DNA from: Amorphophallus konjac | Taxonomy: Eukaryota; Streptophyta; Magnoliopsida; Alismatales; Araceae | Direction of reading: 5' to 3' | NCBI GenBank assembly: GCA_022559845.1 | Contig: CM040125.1 | Location: 321,973,829 to 322,037,828 of the forward strand | DNA length: 64,000 bases | Part shown: in pieces, positions 22,306 to 33,492 of the stretch | How positions within the stretch are numbered: position 1 is the first letter of the stretch | Layout: each line of letters begins with the position of its first letter | Program-made: the position numbers and the translations under genes | The notes under the pieces: model-generated | Databases searched by the model: none | Told to the model about the DNA's origin: nothing | The model's input: only the letters and a program-made list of their open reading frames with translations

Positions 22306-23501
22306 ATGAAGGTAGAGGGTCTGGTCAAATTCAGGGGAAACAACATAGGTAAGATCATTGGGGTTGGCACAGTTGGTAAGTCCTCCACTAACTCAATTGA
22401 GAAAGTTTTACTTGTGGGAGGTCTTCAACACAATCTGATTAGCATCAGTCAATTATGCGACAAGGGTCACAGGGTTGTGTTTGATAATAACTCATGCAAA
22501 ATCTTCGAAATAAAATCTGATCTTGTTAAATTTGTAGCCAACATGACCAATAATGTCTACATGGTAGACTTAGATGTTGAGTCTGAATCTAATCTCTGCT
22601 TATCTGCTAATTCTGAAAATAATACTTTTGATTGGCATAGACGTTTAGGCCATGCTAGTTTTTCTACTTTGAATAAATTGATCAAGCATGATTTAGTTAG
22701 AGGCATGCCTAAAATCAAGTTTAATTCAATCTCAAAAATATGTGATGCCTGTGCGCTAGGCAAGCAAACTCGCAAGTCATTTAAGCTCAGATTTGAGCCT
22801 TTATCAACCAAACCAATGGAACTCTTGCATATGAACCTTTTTGGTCCAACACGAACTTTGAGCTTGAATGGGAAAAGGTTTGGGTTCGTCATTGTAGATG
22901 ATTACACTAGGTTTTCATGGCTATTTTTCTTGGCAAATAAAAATGGTGCATTTCATAAGTTTGAACATTTCTTCAATAAAATCAAACAAGGAGGTTCTCA
23001 CTGTATTTCAATAATTCAAACTGACCATGGAGGTGAGTTTGAGAATTCTTTATTTTCTGACTTCTGCAATAAAGAAGGACTGACTCACAAATTCTCTTCT
23101 CCCAGGACTCCAGAGCAGACGAAATTATTGAGAGAAGAAATCGGACAATCATCGAAATGGCCAGAACTATGCTGGTCGAAAGTCAGCTTCCCAGGAGATT
23201 TTGGGCAGAGGCGGCCAACACAGCCTGCTACACAATTAACCGAGCAATGGTAAGAACTGTCCATAAGAAAACTCCCTATGAACTCCTTAAAGGTAAAAAG
23301 CCAAATGTCTCATATTTCAGAAAGTTTGGTTCAAAATGTTTCATCCATAACAATAACAAAAGGGACCTAGATAAATTTGATGCAAGAAGTACTCCAGGAA
23401 TCTTTCTGGGATACTCTGAAATAATTAGGGCCTATAGGGTTTTCAATGTAACAGACCAAACTGTATAGGAAACTCCTCATGTGATAATTGGTGAATCAAC
23501 A
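22306..23501 (+). pseudogene. GAG-pre-integrase and integrase of copia A, frameshifted and cut by an insertion
   Basis: The HHCC module (HRRLGHAS then CDACALGK, about 22635-22770) is present. The core has LLHMNLFGPTR: the first catalytic Asp of the DDE triad is Asn (AAC, 22834-22836). The second Asp is intact in TDHGGEFE (23023-23025). A frameshift near 23120 moves the region holding the catalytic Glu into another frame, which then runs open through MARTMLVESQLPRRFW to about 23468. The sequence is cut at 23502 by the minus-strand gypsy element, and its C-terminal part resumes at 30282. Catalytically dead. Confidence 0.9.
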
Positions 23502-25706
23502 TGATGCGGAACGGACACGCGACTCGACTCCAACTGGATATGCGACCCTTGGACTCTAAGCAAGCTCGCGATCGCTCCTAACGAGGGAAGCGTACGGACG
23601 TGCACAGTTGAGAAACCGGCAGTGAGCGAGGGTGGTCAACTCACAAATTCGTGCCCGGATCGGGTCACGGGACGGTCTCGCTCTCTCTCGCAGCAGCGGT
23701 CAAATAAATATATCGAGCTAATGGCCCTAACACATGCTCTCTAGCAGCGACATAAACAAGTATATACGAATAAAGCAAATGCCGGGCAAAGGAGCTAACA
23801 CGATACCTCCACGCGCCTGGCGTGGGGAAGACGATTCCGACCGATCTCGTACTCCCGGAATAATAATTAATTAAATTATAGCAATGACTTTACGGCCCAC
23901 TCCACGTAGGGAGGTAAAGGGCGACACAGCGGCACCCGGGAGTAGTGGGTTCGGGTTGACGGGCAGCTTCTTATGTAGCTTCGGTGGCACACGTACTCAC
24001 GATCGTGGGACCCACGTGCTGGTCAGTGGGGCCGTGTGGGCCCGGAGCGGCACCGCTGTGATGGGGACGTCCGGAGGGGCACTCCCTGGGAAGGCGGCAC
24101 GCTGGTTCACCTCGCGGAAGGCGAGGAGGCTCCGACCGGTGCGAGTTGGAGTTGCTGCCCACGGATCTGAATTCTATTTCAGATCTGCGCATCCCAACAA
24201 AAACTGATGTTGTGATCGGCCCCGATGTCGGATCGACGCACAATATGTACCGATGGAAAGCTAACTCAAAATCCTTCGATCTATGACAAGAGAAAGAAAT
24301 TTCAATTTCCAGTTGATGGCCTTTGTCGAATATTCAAGCTGCTGGTTCACAGGATCTGAAAACTCAGGACAGAAGTGCTTTTTCTGGAGAGTTGGCGTTG
24401 ACCGCATTGTAGTCCTCCGATTCAGCTGTTGAGCTCTTCATGGAAGTTGTAGAGGGCGAAGAGAGGAAAATGGGGATATATTATATGAAAGATTTGGTGG
24501 AGATTTGACTAGGGAAAAGTATTTTCTAGTACTGGGTGGTCAGATCTGGATAGCAGAAACAGAACTGAATTTAGGGGAAAGACACAATTTCTAAAACTAG
24601 GTGGAGGGCTTTTGAAATTCGACGAAAATTTTTGAATGATGGGGATGGTGGAAAGAACCTCCAGTAAAATTGGGGATTCAATGAAAAATCAAGAAGAGGA
24701 TAAAAAGGGTGAAACTCAGGGCTGTTGTGAAACTGGACAGAGTACAGACAGATCTGGTGTATTGGGAAGTACGAAAATGAAAAAATATAAAACGGGCGTT
24801 GGAATTTTTTTTCACTTTTTCTGCGATGTGGTGATGACATCTAAAACTCTCCCTGAAAATCTCAGCTCCAGATGATGTCGGAGTTGGGAGCTAAAATCCC
24901 GAAGTAAGCCTTTGCCCAACAAAATAGAACTTGGACAGCACTTCAGAAGGATGCTCGTGGTGGCTCGTTGGCGGCACGAACGGCGGCGGCGGCAGTAGAG
25001 ATAGAAATCAAGGGTAAAGGGGCTAAGATAGAAGGGGTCTAGACCCTGAAATGTAGAAGGAGGAAGAAGGAACCAGATAGAGAGAGAGAGAGAGGGGCGT
25101 AGGTTTGCTCCTTGGCAATTCAACAATTTTCTTCTCCATTAATTCACATAAATTGTGAAAATACAAGTATTTATATGAAATGCAAAATGACTCAAAATGC
25201 ACTCAGATCTAGGGTTGGAAAGGGCACTAAGGGGATAGGAGAAAGTATTTCTCCCATGTGGTCAAAACACATTCACATAATCTATTCAAACTTCACCTAC
25301 CTTGCCTAATAAGACAAAGAAGGGGGCGCCCCCTTCATGGGCCTATCTTGGGCCAAGTTGGTCTAAGGCCACCCCAAGCCCAATAACCCATACATAGCCT
25401 ATGGGCCTTCCAAACATAAGTGGCCCATGAGAGGGAGAAGCCCACTTGGGCCTTAAGTGACTTTAAGGTCCATTATGAGGGCCTTAAGTCCAATATGATA
25501 CAACCCCTTAATGGACTCTTCTAAATGCAACCCATTGATGTATTCTACATGGAATGTGGCCCGATGGCTTGTTAAAAGCCTTACAAAGGAGCCCAAATGA
25601 AGAAAAATAAAAAAACACACAATTACAAGCCAATACAACCCATAAGACACACTAATACAAACTAATACACACTAATACAACTCATTTGCCTTTGATGCCC
25701 CCATCA
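23502..25706 (-). repeat. 3' LTR of the nested gag-only element
   Basis: A 2205-base copy that pairs with 28075-30276 at high identity by eye, with scattered substitutions (for example GGTCAAATAAATATATCG against GATGAAGTAAATATATCG). Read on the minus strand it starts TGATGGGGGCATCA, itself a small hairpin. Confidence 0.93.
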
Positions 25707-26330
25707 ATTCTCCCCGGGTGGGAGGAACTCAACCCCGTCGAGTAAGGAGTGCTGCTGGTCGAGTAGCTCTAGCGAATCCGTCACCGTTCCAAGTAGCGTG
25801 GGTACGCTCCACTCCAAGTGATCGTCACCTGCTCATTCTGTATATACTCGATATGCGCATGCTGCTACGGGAAGAGGCTAGTGGTGGAGCATTCCGAGGT
25901 GGGGTCACTCTCAAAGGGAGAAGGCGGCTCGAAGACTCACTAGGAATCACCGCTGGGTCCCTGTAGGTGACTAGATGCAGGACATAGATGTAGAGTTGAT
26001 CCCATACTCCTCGAGCGAGTCCACATGCTTCTCACTCAGAAGGGACTAACATCGAGCTTGCACAAGACACATGCAGACTCACCATGTACTAACACACATA
26101 TGCAAACCACACAAATAAGCCACACAAAACAAACCACACAAAGAAGAAACAAACTGACTCGTGCATTACCCTAGACTGAATGCAATGACATCACCCACCA
26201 GGTGGCCATCATCCAAGTGCCGCATCCTGAGTGTCGGTAGGCTCCTCCAGACTTTCGTACTCATCATCTAGTTCCGAGTCGGCTTCGTAGCTGACATGTA
26301 CAAGCCTAGAAGGCGAGGCTTCTCCTACCC
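25707..26330 (-). other. Polypurine tract and non-coding tail of the nested element
   Basis: On the minus strand CCCACCCGGGGAGAAT abuts the 3' LTR. Between gag and this tract no protease or RT motif is found. It matches 600-1130 of the copy at the window start. Confidence 0.7.
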
Positions 26331-27810
26331 CTAGGGCTAGAGTGGGACGAGAGGGGCATTGGTTGGCGAAGTGGCCAAACCCATGACAGTGGAAACACTA
26401 TAGTCGATACCTACTACTCTCTCCGAGAAGTGGGCCCTTACCCTTATCCTCTCGACGGGCAGGGGGTGTAGGCAACAGGGGTGGAGCTGTAGGTGCCGTG
26501 GGCAATAGGGGTGGGGGTGCCAGAGAATGGGCAATGGGTGCCAGGGGGTGAGCTACGGGTGCCTGTGGCTGGGGTGGAGGTAGATCTCATGGAGGGGGAG
26601 GACGAGGTCTAGGAGCGAAGTGCTCCTGATGGGCGGGCTCGTGAGGTCGAGTCATGGGACCCCTCGGGTATGGGCCTAGGGAGCTACGTGACTCGGCACT
26701 ATGGAGAGGAACGGGGCCCAACCGTTGGATAGACTCGAACTCTCCCTCGAATTGCTCCATCTCGAGAGCAACTTGGTATACATCCTCCAACTTGTCCACC
26801 TTGCGGCGGAGAAGCTCATACCGTAGGTGCGGTCGTAGACCATGCCAAAATCAGGAGATAGTAAGGGAATCCTCCTCCGTGACATCACATTGTAAATAGT
26901 ATTCATCGAACTCGGCGATGTACTCGGAGACGGACCGATCTCCTTGGGTAAGACTCTGCCACCTGTCTATGAGACGCTGGCGGTAAGTGGCAGGGAGGTA
27001 CTTCTTCCTAAGTTTGGACCTCATCTCTTCCCACGTCTCTACCTGGGGTTCCTGACGGTGAAATAGCAGGTTCTCCATGTTTCTCCAAAAGGTCTGAGCT
27101 TGCCCTACCAATTTCATCTTAGCAAACTTGACCTTACGTTAGTCCGACATCTCAAACCACTCAAAATATTGGTCTATACCATCTTCCTAATCAAGATATA
27201 CCCTTGGGTCTAAGGACCTGTCAAAACTGGGAGGGTCGGCACGAACGGTATTAAGGGCCCGCTCATCCTCATCACGATTTCGTCGTTGAACATGACGGTC
27301 ACGTCCGTATCCCCTATTTTCATCCTCGGACTCATAGTCTAGCACCTCGGGGAATTGACGCCTCCTAACATCTACCCCTTGATCCCTTGGGGCAGCAGGT
27401 TGCTGAGTCGGTTCTTGTTGACCATGTGTAGGTAGAGGGGGTGCCTCAGTTGGGGCTCTCGGGGGTACCTCGGCTGGGGCTCTCTCTAATGTGGCAACTC
27501 TCCCTACCAGGCCCCGAACGGACTGGTCCGACTCGACGGCCTTATCCTCTAAGACCTTCATCCTTTCTTCCAGATGTGTGCCTAGGCCATCCATCCGCGT
27601 ACTCAACCCATCCATTCTATCCATTCGAGTACTTAGCCCGTCCATGCGTGTATTCAACCCTCGCATTTCTCTCATAAGGGCTTGGAACATTTCGGCCACC
27701 GACAATGCATCGAGACTAGAGGCTCGGGGATCTGCCATAGGTGGTGGTGGGGGTGAGTATGGTGTGCCTCGACGGGTGGGCATGCAATAGACACACGGAC
27801 TAGGAGACAC
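26330..27810 (-). pseudogene. gag polyprotein of the nested Ty3/gypsy element
   Basis: Read on the minus strand from ATG at 27810. The first 207 codons hold a heptad-like stretch of MDGLSTRM repeats (about 27560-27680), then a Pro-rich linker and an Arg/Asp-rich segment ending DRSLDPRVYLD and a stop (27187). After more disruption comes the Retrotrans_gag capsid core (27117-26851: QAQTFWRN, TWEEMRSKLRKKYLP, YIAEFDEYYLQC). A Pro-rich linker and an intact CX2CX4HX4C zinc knuckle (26397-26356) follow. Stops and frame changes at about 27187, 27130, 26851 and 26590 separate the parts, so this copy is inactive. Domain order is that of plant chromovirus gag. Confidence 0.87.
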
Positions 27811-28059
27811 CGACTAATGCAAACACGGACTAAAGCAAAGATGATGCACCTCGGTACGTGGTGGAGATAATCGATCTAAAGATCACTCGCGCAAGTGTGC
27901 AGCCTTTCCAATAGGCGTGGCCTAACGTTCCGACAACACCTTTTGATATACCGATTAGTAGGATGCAAGTGCAACCTAGACCGACTTAGACAATGACTAA
28001 TGACTAGACATAAATGACACTTTTTTTTATTATTTTTAGACACCCTAGACTCAACTGGC

Positions 28060-28071
28060 GCTCTGATACCA
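28060..28071 (-). other. Primer-binding site of the nested Ty3/gypsy element
   Basis: On the minus strand TGGTATCAGAGC follows the 5' LTR by a few bases, matching plant initiator Met tRNA as in chromoviruses and Sireviruses. Confidence 0.9.
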
Positions 28072-28074
28072 AAC

Positions 28075-30276
28075 TGATGCGGGACGGACACGCGACTAGA
28101 CTCCAACTGGATATGCGACCCTTGGACTCTAAGCAAGCTCGCGATCCCCCCTAACGAGGGAAGCGTACGGACGTGCACGGTTGAGAAATCGGCAGTGATC
28201 TAGGGTGGTCAACTCACAAATTCATGCTTGGATCGGGTCACGGGACGGTCTCGCTCTCTCTAGCAGCAGCGATGAAGTAAATATATCGAGCTAATGGCCC
28301 TAACACATGCTCTCTAGTAGCGGCATAAACAAGTATATACGAATAAAGCAAATGCTGGGCAAAGGAGCGAACACGATACCTCCACGCGCCTGGCGTGGGG
28401 AAGACGATCTCGGTCGATCTCGTACTCCCGGAACAATAATTAATTAAATCACAGCAATGACTTTACGGCCCACTCCACGCAGGGAGGTAAAGGGCGACAC
28501 AGCGGGACCCGGGAGTAGCGGGTTTGGGTTGATGGCCAGCTTCTTGTGTAGCTTCGGCGGCACACGTACTCACGATCGTGGAACGCACATGCTGGTCAGT
28601 GGGACCGTGTGGACCCGGAGCGGCACCGCTGTGATGGGGACGTCTGGAGGGGCACTCCCTGGGAAGGTGGCACGCTGGTTCGCCTCACGGAAGGTGAGGA
28701 GGCTCCGACCGGTGCGAGTTGGAGTTGCTGCCCACAGATCTGAATTCTGTTTCAGATCTGTGCGTCCCGACGAAAACTAATGCTGCGATTGGCCCCGACG
28801 TCGGATCAATGCACAAGAGGTACCTATGGAAAGCTAACTCAAAATCCTTCGATCTATGACTGGAGAAAGAAATTTTTATTTCCCTTTGAAGGCCTTTGTC
28901 GAATATTGAAGCTGCTGGTTCACAAGATCTGAAAACTCAGGATAGAAGTGCTTTTTCCTAAGAGTTGGCATTGACCGCATTGTAGACCTCCGATTCAGCT
29001 GTTGAGCTATTCATGAAAGTTGTAGATGGCGAAAAGAGGAAAACGGGGATATATTTTATGAAAGGTTTGGTATAGATTTGATTAGGGAAACATATTTTCT
29101 AGTACTGGGTGGTCGGATCTGGACAGCAGAAATAGAACTGAATTTGGGGGAAAGACACAATTTCTAAAAATAGGTAGAGGGATTTTGAAATTCGACGAAA
29201 ATTTGTGGATTATGGGAATGGTGGACAGAACCTCCAGTAAAAATGGGGATACAAGAAAAAATCAAGAAGGGGAGCAAAAGGGTGAAACTCAGGGCTGCTG
29301 TGAAACTAGACAGACTACAGACAGATCTGGTGGATTGGGAAGCACGAAAATGGAGAAATATAAAAAGGGGGTTGGAATTTTTTTTCAATTTTTTTAGGAT
29401 GTGGTGATGACCTCTAGAACGCACCCTCAAAATCTTAGCTCTAGATGATGTCGGAGTTGGGAGTTAAAAGTCCCAGAGTAAGTCTCTATCTAGCAAAATA
29501 GAACTTGGACAGCACTTCAGAAGGATGCTCGCAGTGGCTCGTTGGGGGCACGAACGGCGGCGGCGGCAGCATAGATAGAAATCAGAGGTAGAGGGGCTAA
29601 GATAGAAGGGGTCTAGACCCTGAAATGCTGAAGGAGGAAGAAGGAACCAGAGAGAGAGAGGGGGGGTGCATGTTTGCTCTTTGGCAATTCAAAAATTTTC
29701 TTCTCCATTAATTCACATAAAAGGTGGAAACACAAGTATTTATATGAAATGGAAAATGACTCAAAATGTCCTCAGATCTAGGGTTGGAAAGGGAACTAAG
29801 GGGATAGGAGAAAGTATTTCTCCCATGTGGTCAAAACACATTCACATAATCTATTCAAACTTCACCTACCTTGTCTAATAAGGCAAAGAAGGGGGTGCCC
29901 CCTTCATGGGCCTATCTTGGGCCAAGTTGGTCCAAGGCCACCCCAAGCCCAATAACCCATACATAGCCTATGGGCCTTCCAAACCTAAGTGGCCCATGAG
30001 AGGGAGAAGCCCACTTGGGCCTTAACTGACTTTAAGGTCCATTATGAGGGCCTTAAGTCCAATATGATACAACCCCTTAATGGACTCTTCTAAATGTAAC
30101 CCATTGATGTATTCTACATGGAATGTGGCCCAATGGCTTGTTAAAAGTCTTACAAAGGAGCCCAAATGAAAAAAAAATCAAAAAACACACAATTACAAGT
30201 CAATACAACCCATAAGACACACTAATACAAACTAATACACACTAATACAACCCATTTGCCTTTGATGCCCCCATCA
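28075..30276 (-). repeat. 5' LTR of the nested gag-only element
   Basis: A 2202-base LTR. Its outer end (CATCA at 30272-30276) abuts the target duplication CAACA, and its inner end abuts the primer site. Confidence 0.93.
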
Positions 30277-30281
30277 CAACA

Positions 30282-30649
30282 GATGCTAACAACCTTGATG
30301 ATGCTGACAGGTCTTCAAAGCATGATAAAGAATTTCTTGAGGAGAAATTGAAGGATGAAAATGAGCAGCCCGAAGGACAAACCGATCAGAATCAAGTAAG
30401 CTCAACCGAACCCGGTGAGTCCTCAACCAATGTTAGATTCTTGAAAGACCACCCCGAGAATAATATAATAGAAGATTTAAGGGATCCTCCTAGGACCAGG
30501 TCTCATTTCAAAAGTGTTTAAAATCAAGATTTAATTGCTTTAGTTTCTCAAATTGAACCAAAATCGGTAGATGAAGCCTTAAACGATGCATCTTGGGTCA
30601 ATGCCGAAACAATGTCTAGGAACTCGTTCCAAGACCTGAGAACATTAAT
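30282..30649 (+). pseudogene. Copia A integrase C-terminus and integrase/RT linker
   Basis: Resumes the copia A pol after the nested element. It is a charged, acidic linker with SxxEPGESSTNVRFL and a DPPRTRS-type stretch; the latter normally precedes RT in Ty1/copia elements. A stop occurs at about 30519. The segment before RT ends DEALNDASWVNA, the usual EAL..W.A start of the copia RT domain. Confidence 0.75.
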
Positions 30650-31250
30650 GTGATAGGAACCAAATTGGTATTCAAGAATAAAATAAATGAAGACGGGATT
30701 ATTTCTAGAAATAAAGCCAGAGTAGTAGCCAAGGGCTACTGTCAGGAATTTGGAGTTGACTTCGATGAGTCCTACGCACCTGTTGCTAGGATGGAAGCTA
30801 TAAGAATATTGTTAGCATTTGCATGCTCCAAAAATATAAAACTCCAACAAATGGATGTGAAGAGTGCATTCTTAAATGGAATTATCAAGGAAGAAGTTTT
30901 TGTTGAACAGTCCCCCAGTTTTCTATTCTTCACTAAACCTGACCAAGTTTTCAGATTGAATAAAGCCCTGTATGGTTTAAAGCAGGCCCCTCGAGCCTGG
31001 TATGAGAGATTAACGAAATTTCTGATCAGCAAGGGCTACCAAAGAGGTAAGGTAGATCAAACTCTTTTTACAAAAGGCTTTAATGAAGATCTCATCATAG
31101 TCTAGGTATACATAGATGACATTGTCTTCAGCTCAACAAGTACTGATCTATGTAATGAATTTTCAGAATTGATGTCAGCAAAATTTGAAATGAGTTTGGT
31201 AGGCGAACTGAAGTACTTTCTTGGCCTGTAGATACAACAGTTGGAGGAAG
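30590..31250 (+). pseudogene. Reverse transcriptase of copia A (RVT_2), broken
   Basis: The open frame from 30650 carries IGTKLVFKNK, KARVVAKGYCQEFGVDF, QQMDVKSAFLNG with the first catalytic Asp, and LYGLKQAPRAWYERL, all diagnostic of the Ty1/copia RT. The catalytic pair in VYIDDIV is intact (31115-31120) but is directly preceded by TAG (31103-31105), probably CAG in the ancestor. A further stop (TAG, about 31231) falls in FLGL.IQQ. A frame change before 30650 cuts the N-terminus. Confidence 0.93.
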
Positions 31251-32053
31251 GATGCTTCATCAACCAGACCAAGTATATATTGGATATTCTCAAGAGGTTT
31301 GGCATGAGCAACTTGAAGCACATTACAACACCAATGGGTACCAATACCTCATTGGATGCAGATGAGACAGATAAAGAAGTAGATGCCAAGCTCTACCGAG
31401 GTATGATTGGATCTCTACTCCATTTGACAGCTTCAAGACCTGATATACAGTTCAGTGTAGGAATGTGTGCAAGGTATCAATCCAGACCCACGGAATTGCA
31501 TCTAGCCGCAGTAAAAAGAATTTTCAGATATCTGTCTGCTACATACACCCTTGGTTTATGGTTTCCTGCATCACACACTCTTGACTTAATTGCATACACA
31601 GATGCAGACTATGCTGGGTGTAAACTAGATAGAAAAAGCACTAGTGGTTATAGTAAATTTCTAGGTGGGTGTTTAGTATCTTGGGGTTCCAAGAAACAAC
31701 ATTCTGTGGCCCTCTCCACTGTAGAGGCTGAGTACGTGGCTGCAGGGAGTTGTGGTACACAAGTCATTTGGATTAAACACCAACTTCATGACTATCAAGT
31801 AGACCTGGGGTGCACACCCATTTTCTGTAATAATACTAGTGCCATCAATTTAGCCAAGAATCATGTCTTGCACTCCCGCACCAAACACATAGAAATAAGG
31901 CATTATTTCATAAGAGATGAAGTTTCTAAAAATACCTTTGAACTGATTCATGTAGGCACTGCTAATCAAATTGCTGATATCTTCACCAAGCCTCTAGACA
32001 ATGACAAATTCACCACATTAAGGAGAGAACTAGGCTTATTTAAATTATCTTAA
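31241..32053 (+). pseudogene. RT C-terminus and RNase H of copia A
   Basis: A 270-codon open frame. It runs from the RT thumb (QTKYILDILKRFGM) through YRGMIGSLLHLTASRPDI and the RNase H domain: YTDADYAGC with the first Asp, VEAEYVA with the Glu, and ADIFTKPL at the end. In the motif usually written CDNTSAI, the Asp is Asn (AAT, 31829-31831), so RNase H should be inactive. The frame ends with TAA after LGLFKLS, the natural pol end. Confidence 0.93.
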
Positions 32054-33492
32054 TTTTTAATCTCCTGATATTGCAATTCTTTTTATCTTGGCAAGAGGTT
32101 GTGTGAGTAGCCTGTCCTAACCGTGAGGGGGAGTTCTGAGTGTCTGCTGATTAGTTTCCTACTGTGCATCGATTGAGGGGGAGCTAGGCAGTTAGTGAAG
32201 TTTGACTAATTCAAAAGTTTGACCAGATGTGTGTCATTGATGGTTCTCATGATTGAATGAGTGCGGTTCTCTCTCAGTCAGTAGAATCTCAGTCATCTCT
32301 TAAGTCTATAAGTGTGTGTAACTAAAGTCCAGCTAGAATCTTTTCTCTAGTAGACTATCAGAGACTTGGATTAAGTGTCCGAAGTATATCTTCCTACATT
32401 GTTCATGATTCCGGTTCAGGCTAAAACTTATATGTCTTGATATCTGTTCAGAACAACTTGAAATCTAGACTTCAAGACTCATTTCAAAGAAACAGTTCTT
32501 CTGGTATTATCTTCAAACACTTCATCTCAACAATATAAGGGATCAACCAAATGAACAATGGTCTATGGTTTGATCACTGAGAAACTGGGAGCTTCATCAA
32601 TGAAATGAAGCCTTTCCTATGTCATGAGGTGTCAAATTCAAAAAAAAAAAATTGCAAAATAAACTTAATGTTTCTGACCATCACAGAGCAATGGTGACAA
32701 GGTGGTGAGTAACTGGGGACTCTAGCCTCTGATCAAGGTGTTTCCTCACGTAAAAACCCATAGTTACTAACTTTGTTCTCTAAAAAGGAGAGGTAATGAG
32801 GTTCTCACATTGAGTAATTGGGGATTTCGGCCTCTGTTCAAGGTGTCTCCCTAATGTCAAAGATGTGATTTACCAACTTACTTACTGGTCTTCTTGAAAA
32901 TCTCTATAATATCCTTTATATTTGTGCAAATTATTGGAATGCTTGTCCTCAATACCTTGAGCACACCTTCTCTGCTTTTGTCTCTTGTCGTCTACTTAGT
33001 AGAGTTATTTGATCAGCTATGTCTTGTCATACTTGTTCATCCCTGCTCTACATCATATACCCTATATGTGGATAAACTTCCCTCTCACTCTAATTCTCTA
33101 TTGCTTACCAGAGTTAAATAATCTTCTCTAGAGTTTAGCGCCTCACTTATTCTCTTAAGATATGCTCATGAGTCTTTCGACACTAAGAAGTCATTGTACT
33201 TCTTCCTCATGTCTCCAGCAATTGCATATGTCTTTCATTTCCTTTTGATGATGTCAAAGGGGGAGAGAGGTCATCTGAGAGGTTCAGGGCATCTGAGGCA
33301 TCTGAGAGTGAGTTGTAGGGGAGTTGGAGAGAGAAGAGGTTCAGAAGATAGTGTCTCTAGTAGAGGCTTTCTGGTTTGTCAATATGCACATTTTGGTTTG
33401 CTCTTGATTATTTTTGATATTATTTTTGATCTCCTTTTAATGCCCTGACATTGCTTGATTCATAGTGTTGCCATCATCAAAAAGGGGGAGAT
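32054..33492 (+). other. Copia A non-coding region between pol and 3' LTR, with repeated polypurine tracts
   Basis: No env-like ORF is convincing. Purine tracts of GAGGGGGAG type occur at about 32124, 32172 and 33246, and the last, AAAAGGGGGAGAT, abuts the 3' LTR (33480-33492). Repeated polypurine tracts in this region are, as I recall, a known Sirevirus trait. A paired module GAGTAA(C/T)TGGGG plus about 40 bases occurs at 32707 and 32812, with similar pairs at 43246/43315 and 56366/56458 in other elements. Confidence 0.7.

Larger units (their letters stand above)
23502..30276 (-). mobile_element. Complete gag-only Ty3/gypsy element nested in copia A
   Basis: LTRs at 23502-25706 and 28075-30276 start TGATG and end CATCA, and a perfect 5-base duplication CAACA flanks the element (23497-23501 and 30277-30281). 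On the minus strand the primer site is at 28071-28060 and the polypurine tract at 25720-25707. The interior is only 2.37 kb and encodes a gag and nothing else. The insertion splits the copia A integrase, so it is younger than copia A. Movement would need protease, RT and integrase from another element. Confidence 0.95.

Noticed and set aside
23884..24207. 107-codon ORF in the nested LTR (also 28457-28780, and 126 codons at 2452-2832)
   Set aside because: The frame is present in all three LTR copies but lies in LTR sequence, with no recognised domain. It is conserved because the LTRs are homologous, and stops vary among copies.
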